Positions 59,814-64,000 of a DNA stretch of 64,000 nucleotides are shown one piece after another. The stretch is from contig NZ_KB890427.1 of assembly GCF_000373105.1 (NCBI RefSeq), forward strand, positions 62,001-126,000. Reading direction: 5' to 3'. The position numbers were made by a program, and so were the translations under genes. The notes beneath the pieces were generated by a model that was given only the letters and a program-made list of their open reading frames with translations, was not told the origin of the DNA and did not search any database. The first letter of the stretch is position 1. Each line of letters opens with the position of its first letter. The stretch comes from Neolewinella persica DSM 23188. GTDB lineage: Bacteria > Bacteroidota > Bacteroidia > Chitinophagales > Saprospiraceae.

Positions 59814-60921
59814 GGATACGATCTATTTGTCTTGCTTTCCTTTTTCTGGTTTCTATTGTTACGATTATATCATCACTAAGTCGATGGATTTCTTCAAGGC
59901 GCTCGATAATATCAGATGATTCTGATACGTCAAGAACTTTAGAAAGTGTGTCCTGCGCTGCTTTGAGGTTACTATAAGTTTTATGAACAAACTTCCTCAT
60001 GGCTTCCACGGGTGCATTTGTAAAAATTATAGCTTCTTCGAGAGTACGTTTCTTTTCAGAAAAGACTTCGTAAGCCAAGGGAATCTTGACAACCTTGCTG
60101 AACTTTCCTAGGTCCCGAGAGTCTGGAATTCTAGAGTTTCCAGACTCTGTGATCTCAAAAAGATACCTTGTTAATTCCTCAAGTTTTGCTGGATTGAAAT
60201 AGATATTGCTTTCGTCCACTCTAATCTCTAGGAACTCACTAATGTTAGTGTAAGAAACAGCGGTTGTTATCAGTGAAAACTTAAAACTTGTCTCATCTAG
60301 TTCACGAATTCCATAAAAATTGTGCTCTTCTACATGCTCATACAGTTGATAACCTTCAATTAGTTTTTGTACATAAGGACGGTTACTTCCTATTAAACTA
60401 GCAATATGCCGGTAGGTGTCATTAGTAGAAGGGTAATCAGCATAATGGCGCTGAAAAAGTAGTGTTAGATATCTTGCTTTAGCAAGTGAATCCCATGCAT
60501 CTACTCCAGTTACATGTCTGTAGCCCAGATAATCCCATAATTTCTCTTTGTCTTTATAAACCAGTACAGGCACTGATTTAGGAATCGGTGGCTCTTTTTC
60601 ATGGTCTCCTTCTTGTAGAATCTGTTGAAGTCTATTTTGAAGTTTTTTAGAGAGCTCTGGATTGTTGAGTAATCTTACAGCTGCAAACCTTCTATTACCC
60701 TCAACGACGATAAACTTACCTGAACCATCTGGAATAACCAATAATGGCTCTCCATCAAAGAATCCTTGCTTTTTTATTGAGGAAATAAGATCAAACAGAT
60801 TTTCATTCGCAACCATATAAGAAATGATATCACTATCACTCTTATTACGGATGGTATTAGGTAATCTAGGATTCTCAGGATCGAATCTTAGCTCCTCAAT
60901 GTCCTTATATAAGATACTCAT
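59800..60921 (-). CDS. ParB/Srx-like domain protein in the restriction operon
   Basis: A 373 aa protein. The N-terminal ParB/sulfiredoxin-type fold is seen in LRFDPENPRLPN, VANENLFDLISSIKKQGFFDG, and the signature VVEGNRRFAAVRLLNNPEL (EGNRR 74-78). Such folds can bind CTP or have nuclease or ATP-linked activity. The remainder is helical, with a KEKLWDYLGYRHVTGVDAW segment like ParB HTH regions (HVTG). The gene sits between the Xre regulator and the nuclease, overlapping the latter. Its role in restriction is unknown. Confidence 0.7.
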   Translation of the reverse strand: MSILYKDIEELRFDPENPRLPNTIRNKSDSDIISYMVANENLFDLISSIKKQGFFDGEPLLVIPDGSGKFIVVEGNRRFAAVRLLNNPELSKKLQNRLQQILQEGDHEKEPPIPKSVPVLVYKDKEKLWDYLGYRHVTGVDAWDSLAKARYLTLLFQRHYADYPSTNDTYRHIASLIGSNRPYVQKLIEGYQLYEHVEEHNFYGIRELDETSFKFSLITTAVSYTNISEFLEIRVDESNIYFNPAKLEELTRYLFEITESGNSRIPDSRDLGKFSKVVKIPLAYEVFSEKKRTLEEAIIFTNAPVEAMRKFVHKTYSNLKAAQDTLSKVLDVSESSDIIERLEEIHRLSDDIIVTIETRKRKARQIDRIRDEI

Positions 60922-60995
60922 ATGGTGTATTTAGTGTCTTAGCTTAGGCTTATACTTTTCGTTGTAAGAACAGATTCACAAAATCAGGCACGTCA

Positions 60996-61358
60996 TCACT
61001 CAATCCCCAACTCCCGAGCCCGCTCAGGATCACTCTTCTTCATCTCCTCCTCCAGCTGCGCAACCCGCTGCTCCAGAAGCGTATTCATCCGATCCAGCGT
61101 AGCATCCGCAGAGGCTTGATCCTCCCCTTCAGCACCGAACGGCCGTCCATTCTCTTTACTCAAATCTTTCAAAAGGAGATCGTCAATGTTGACGTCAAAG
61201 AGACGGGCAATTTCAATTACTCCCTCCAATTTAGGAAAGGACTTTCCTTTCATATACGCACCTACTTGAGTCGGAGTGATATTTAACCTCTCTGCAAGGT
61301 CAACATTTTTCCATCTCGACTTATCAGATAAGTGCTTGATATTTTGGGTGAAATACAT
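60996..61358 (-). CDS. Xre-family HTH regulator (controller-like)
   Basis: A 120 aa protein. The HTH is KNVDLAERLNITPTQVGAYM with the preceding helix FTQNIKHLSDKSRW and following ARLFDVNIDDLLL, typical of small Xre/Cro-type controllers of restriction systems. The C-terminus is a coiled-coil-like charged tail (LEQRVAQLEEEMKKSDPERA). First gene of the operon with ParB-like, nuclease and methyltransferase genes 74 bases onward. Confidence 0.8.
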   Translation of the reverse strand: MYFTQNIKHLSDKSRWKNVDLAERLNITPTQVGAYMKGKSFPKLEGVIEIARLFDVNIDDLLLKDLSKENGRPFGAEGEDQASADATLDRMNTLLEQRVAQLEEEMKKSDPERARELGIE

Positions 61359-61573
61359 TTAAAGAAGCTAGATGTGATTTTTTTATTCATTTTTATGAAC
61401 TAGAATATTGTTTTTATGAGATTCTAGCTCGTAAATTTACACCGTAAGGTTAGAAATACTAACCCAAAAGTATAACAACTGTACCACAAAGTTCAACTAT
61501 ACGCCCCGAAAATTGCACCGGGGCGAACGGGCTACTCCATGCCCGGACTCAACGGTACACTAAACTCATTGCC

Positions 61574-61921
61574 ATGTTTCCCGCCACAAAAGCAAAACAA
61601 CTGGTGAAGCCTACCCTGGATCGATTCGTTGAGGACCGGTTGGCTGAACTCGGTCTTACTCACGAGGATTTAGTTACTCGTATGGGTGATGTCCTGGCCA
61701 CCGACTACAAGATTCACCGCCTCACCCGCAGGATCAACAGTCCGCAATCCTTTCCCGCTGCTGAGCTGGAGGCTTTCGCTCAGGTACTTGAACTGAAGGA
61801 CTGGTTTGGTGATCTGGTGGTCAACTTTGGTGCCGGGCTCGATGGCTGTACCGTTTCCGAGTTCGACCGGATGCTGCACCCGCAGGGTTGCCAGTTGGGC
61901 CGGATAAACGTAGCTGCCTAA
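61574..61921 (+). CDS. Small DNA-binding-like protein
   Basis: A 115 aa protein, unassigned. LAELGLTHEDLVTRMGDVLA resembles a phage/plasmid-type HTH, and the rest is helical (LEAFAQVLELKDWFGDLVV). Its stop overlaps the next gene's start (TAATG), so both are co-translated. Starts the plus-strand block that looks like an integrated-element module. Confidence 0.5.
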   Translation: MFPATKAKQLVKPTLDRFVEDRLAELGLTHEDLVTRMGDVLATDYKIHRLTRRINSPQSFPAAELEAFAQVLELKDWFGDLVVNFGAGLDGCTVSEFDRMLHPQGCQLGRINVAA

Positions 61922-62271
61922 TGGGAGCCGGCGTACCAACTCCCCTCCCCCCGCTCACGGCGGACGCAGTCAATCACCTGACCCGCGCCGTGTACCGCTT
62001 GCTCGAAGAGCAAATAGAAACGAACCGGCTGCTCCGCAAGGAGATCGAACCACCGAACCCCTGGATGACGGGCGACGAAGCAGCCGTGGCCCTGGGGAAG
62101 ATCCCCACGAAGTCAGGAGAGCATACCCGTTGCCTGAAGCATTTCCGGGACAAGGGCTTTCTGACCGTCCACGGCCAGATGAACCCCATCACCTACTCCC
62201 GGGAGCAGGTAATGGAACTCAAAAAGAAGATCGACCAGGAGAAGGTATTCATGCCGTCGCGACTGCGCTAG
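61921..62271 (+). CDS. Excisionase-like helix-turn-helix protein
   Basis: A 116 aa protein from ATG 61921. The C-terminal half has WMTGDEAAVALGKIPTKSGE then LKHFRDKGFLTVHGQMNPIT and YSREQVMELKKKIDQ, a MerR/excisionase-like winged fold widespread in Bacteroidota mobile elements. The start overlaps the stop of the previous gene by one base. Probable regulator or excision helper. Confidence 0.6.
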   Translation: MGAGVPTPLPPLTADAVNHLTRAVYRLLEEQIETNRLLRKEIEPPNPWMTGDEAAVALGKIPTKSGEHTRCLKHFRDKGFLTVHGQMNPITYSREQVMELKKKIDQEKVFMPSRLR

Positions 62272-62300
62272 GCCCCTCTCTGCTTTTTATAACTATTCAT

Positions 62301-62318
62301 TGCACCGGCGTCCTCGCC
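62301..62318 (+). repeat. 18-mer repeat variant before the 120 aa gene
   Basis: TGCACCGGCGTCCTCGCC after ACTATTCAT, 14 bases before an ATG; same promoter-proximal position as the copies at dciA and lpdA. Confidence 0.5.
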
Positions 62319-62332
62319 CCTAAATTTTCATC

Positions 62333-62695
62333 ATGAATGATGCCTACCCCACTGACCAGGAGATTCCCGTGGTCGTCATGCACGTAAACCTGAATGAGCT
62401 CACCTTTCGCACGTTCATCGAGCCAGCCGACGACCAGGTGCTGCACGTCTACGATGCCCCCAGAGAAAACATGGTTGAAACCGGCGATGTCGTGTTTCGC
62501 CATAATGCTGCCGACGACGTGAAGTTTTACCGGGTGGACTACGCCACTACACTGCGCTACCCGGCCCCCCTTTGTGCCAAAGCCTGCAATGCGCTTCCCT
62601 ACCAGCTGTTTCTCCAGCTGGACCGGATCACCGATGAAACGGAAGTTGCCCGGCTACAAGATGACCTGAAGGCTATGGACAAACTTCCCTTTTAA
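62333..62695 (+). CDS. Hypothetical protein
   Basis: A 120 aa acidic soluble protein, unrecognised. No signal or membrane part. Features: VVVMHVNLNELTFRTFIEPA and a helical end VARLQDDLKAMDKLPF. Co-directional with the preceding regulators and about 60 bases downstream, so likely part of the same module. Confidence 0.45.
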   Translation: MNDAYPTDQEIPVVVMHVNLNELTFRTFIEPADDQVLHVYDAPRENMVETGDVVFRHNAADDVKFYRVDYATTLRYPAPLCAKACNALPYQLFLQLDRITDETEVARLQDDLKAMDKLPF

Positions 62696-63020
62696 AGATC
62701 CTCTTTTAACCCAGTTTTCTCATAGGGATAGGGCTCCCGGCAATAGCGCCGGGGGCTTCTGCCGGGGCCGGTTGGCGGCTCCAGTGGGTTCGATACCCTC
62801 CCCCGGCACGAAGCTCTGTGTCAGAATTCACTTGGCACAGAACTAGTTTTATTTTTCTTGAGAGTGCGGCGGGGCCGGTTGGTTTTCTCTGGCCCCGCAT
62901 TTCTCTCATTGCAGATGCACTCATTACGTGACCCTAGCAGCGCGGCCATCCGGCCGGGCTTTTGGTGGCCGGCCTTCGGGCCGGTCACCTTATAAAAATT
63001 GTTTTAATACTCATTGCAAC
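62696..63020. other. Intergenic region with tRNA-like fold and hairpins
   Basis: Holds a CCCGGC/GCCGGG hairpin (62736-62751), the tRNA-like element (62761-62807), a GCGGGGCC/GGCCCCGC hairpin (62869-62898), and a CCGGCC-rich palindrome (62941-62988). A 12-base direct repeat GGGGCCGGTTGG is at 62764-62775 and 62871-62882. Confidence 0.6.
62761..62807 (+). other. tRNA-like acceptor/T-arm fold without D or anticodon arms
   Basis: GCCGGGG (62761-62767) pairs with CCCCGGC (62801-62807), and the intervening GTGGGTTCGATACCCTC (62784-62800) is a 17-base T-arm (5+7+5) with loop TTCGATA. Only 16 bases replace the D and anticodon arms; one stem pair mismatches. No CCA. It may be a tRNA remnant left by integration, or a minimal structured element. 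Confidence 0.45.
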
Positions 63021-64000
63021 ATGATAGTAATTCACCCCGCGAAATCGTACGTCCTGATGGAAACGGTTTTTGATCAGCAGAACAACGGTAAGCCGTCGAC
63101 TGCTCAGCTTAAAGGCTGCCACATCGAGATGATGAAAGCCCTGGTACGGCTCCTGAAAAAGGAGATTGGGCATTACCAGGTGTTTGGTCGGAAGGCTGGC
63201 CCCGATGGCCACAACCTACGCTCCCTGCGCACCAACAGCGTCCAGCTGTCGAAGATGCTCCGATGTTCCGTGCGTACGGTACGTAATCGCCTGAGCCGCC
63301 TGGCGGCCTGTGAATGGATCAAAAAGGTATTCCACGGTAGTAACGCCGCTTTCGAGATTTACCTGAACCTGGATCTCCTGCACCTCCAGGAAACGACCGC
63401 CTGCCATTCGAACAGCGTGACCGGGATTTTCGCCAATCCCCTCCCCTCTATGCGGCAATTTTTGCCGAATACCCTATCACGGGTACCCCGTCAGGATACC
63501 AATAAAGAGAATGAATATAGCGGCTTGCCTTCCGGCACCGACGCGGCGACGACTGCGTCAGCCGCGCCGGCACCTACAGTCAATCAGCAGCAGCAGGATA
63601 CCTCAACGGGTTACCACCCCAGCAGCGAAATCCCTGCCGGTAATCCAACGGCTGTGCCGTCCCCATCAAAAAAAGTTCCGCGAAAAAAAGTTTCCCCACC
63701 GGCGAAGCGACCCCGGACGATGGCCGCCGCTACGGCTCACCTGAGCGATCGGGACCGCGCTCGCTTGCCCCGCCTCATCGAAACCGTGTGGGAGCACGCC
63801 TTCAGCGAACTTGATGAATGGATGCCGGGATATCTGGTTGGCTCCGAGATCACCAAGGGAAAGATCGGCCTGGCCGAGTTCTTTGCCTACTCCAACCCGG
63901 AGCGCTGGAAAGATGCCGCCACCGAATTCATTGCCCGGGTTGACCTGGTCACCGGCTGGTGTGAGCGCAGGACCGCAGCGGGCAAAAAGGCCTTCATCCC
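63021..64000 (+). CDS. Winged-helix protein of mobile-element type (3' end cut by window)
   Basis: A frame of at least 326 codons from ATG 63021 running off the right edge. The N-terminal winged helix is visible: RTNSVQLSKMLRCSVRTVRN with LSRLAACEWIKKVFHGSNAA, then a Ser/Thr/Ala/Pro/Lys-rich linker (about 170-235), then helical ELDEWMPGYLVGSEI and FFAYSNPERWKDAATEF. The layout recalls replication initiators or helicase-loader-like proteins in integrated Bacteroidota elements. No nuclease motif yet. Role is inference. Confidence 0.55.
   Translation, partial: MIVIHPAKSYVLMETVFDQQNNGKPSTAQLKGCHIEMMKALVRLLKKEIGHYQVFGRKAGPDGHNLRSLRTNSVQLSKMLRCSVRTVRNRLSRLAACEWIKKVFHGSNAAFEIYLNLDLLHLQETTACHSNSVTGIFANPLPSMRQFLPNTLSRVPRQDTNKENEYSGLPSGTDAATTASAAPAPTVNQQQQDTSTGYHPSSEIPAGNPTAVPSPSKKVPRKKVSPPAKRPRTMAAATAHLSDRDRARLPRLIETVWEHAFSELDEWMPGYLVGSEITKGKIGLAEFFAYSNPERWKDAATEFIARVDLVTGWCERRTAAGKKAFI

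Noticed and set aside
62761-62807. Complete tRNA gene
   Set aside because: Only acceptor and T-arm are present; D and anticodon arms do not fit in 16 bases.

Overview
The window looks like chromosomal DNA of a Bacteroidota bacterium, most likely Saprospiria (Lewinella-like). This rests on TAnnTTTG-type -7 promoter boxes ahead of several genes, Bacteroidota-typical families (DUF5686 carboxypeptidase-regulatory-like outer-membrane protein, DUF2911, a GldM-like C-terminal domain, a DUF5362-like protein), long-form urocanase, sigma-54, and GC-rich host-like codon use. The genus is inference. No rRNA, CRISPR array or complete tRNA was recognised.

Layout. 1-4.3 kb: the end of a histidine biosynthesis locus (hisF, then hisIE cut by the window edge) with an IS4/Tn5-like insertion sequence between them that also abuts a frameshifted DUF5362-like gene. 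4.3-8 kb: 6-phosphogluconolactonase, a secreted c-type cytochrome and a DUF2911/TPR protein. 8-15.3 kb: a complete histidine utilisation cluster hutH-hutU-hutI-hutG with a divergent LysR regulator. 15.4-31.8 kb: housekeeping genes (reductase-like protein, DUF6940-like protein, ADP-ribosylglycohydrolase, methyltransferase, glycosyltransferase, rpoN, recF, a DciA-like protein, 2OG-Fe(II) oxygenase, tatA, DUF937, PNPOx-like, rhomboid, EEP hydrolase, lpd). 32-38 kb: an accessory stretch with small secreted Cys proteins or lipoproteins, a 49-residue double-glycine leader peptide and two paralogous ~500 aa helical proteins. 38-54 kb: DUF5686, AraC-type regulator with a DUF2306 protein, two amidohydrolases, hemW, glyA, a metallophosphoesterase and a Gfo/Idh/MocA oxidoreductase.

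54-64 kb is a lower-GC then mixed accessory region: an HNH nuclease, a membrane pentapeptide-repeat protein between two ~75 bp direct repeats, and a tightly overlapping operon of Xre-type regulator, ParB-like protein, PD-(D/E)XK nuclease and C5-cytosine methyltransferase (a restriction-modification module). It is followed by small DNA-binding proteins and a partial winged-helix protein typical of integrated mobile elements, plus a tRNA-like fold lacking D and anticodon arms.

The most distinctive genome-scale signal is repeat load. An 18-mer near TGCACCTGCGGCCCCGCC recurs about 15 times, often directly at promoters but also inside coding sequence. Several palindromic families (GCGGTAGCC-type, GTTCCCCGG-type, GGACGCT-type) fill the intergenic gaps and in places have entered genes in frame (hemW, metallophosphoesterase, gene ends). 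The best candidates for an undescribed system are the double-glycine peptide with the two paralogous helical proteins, and the ParB-containing restriction operon.
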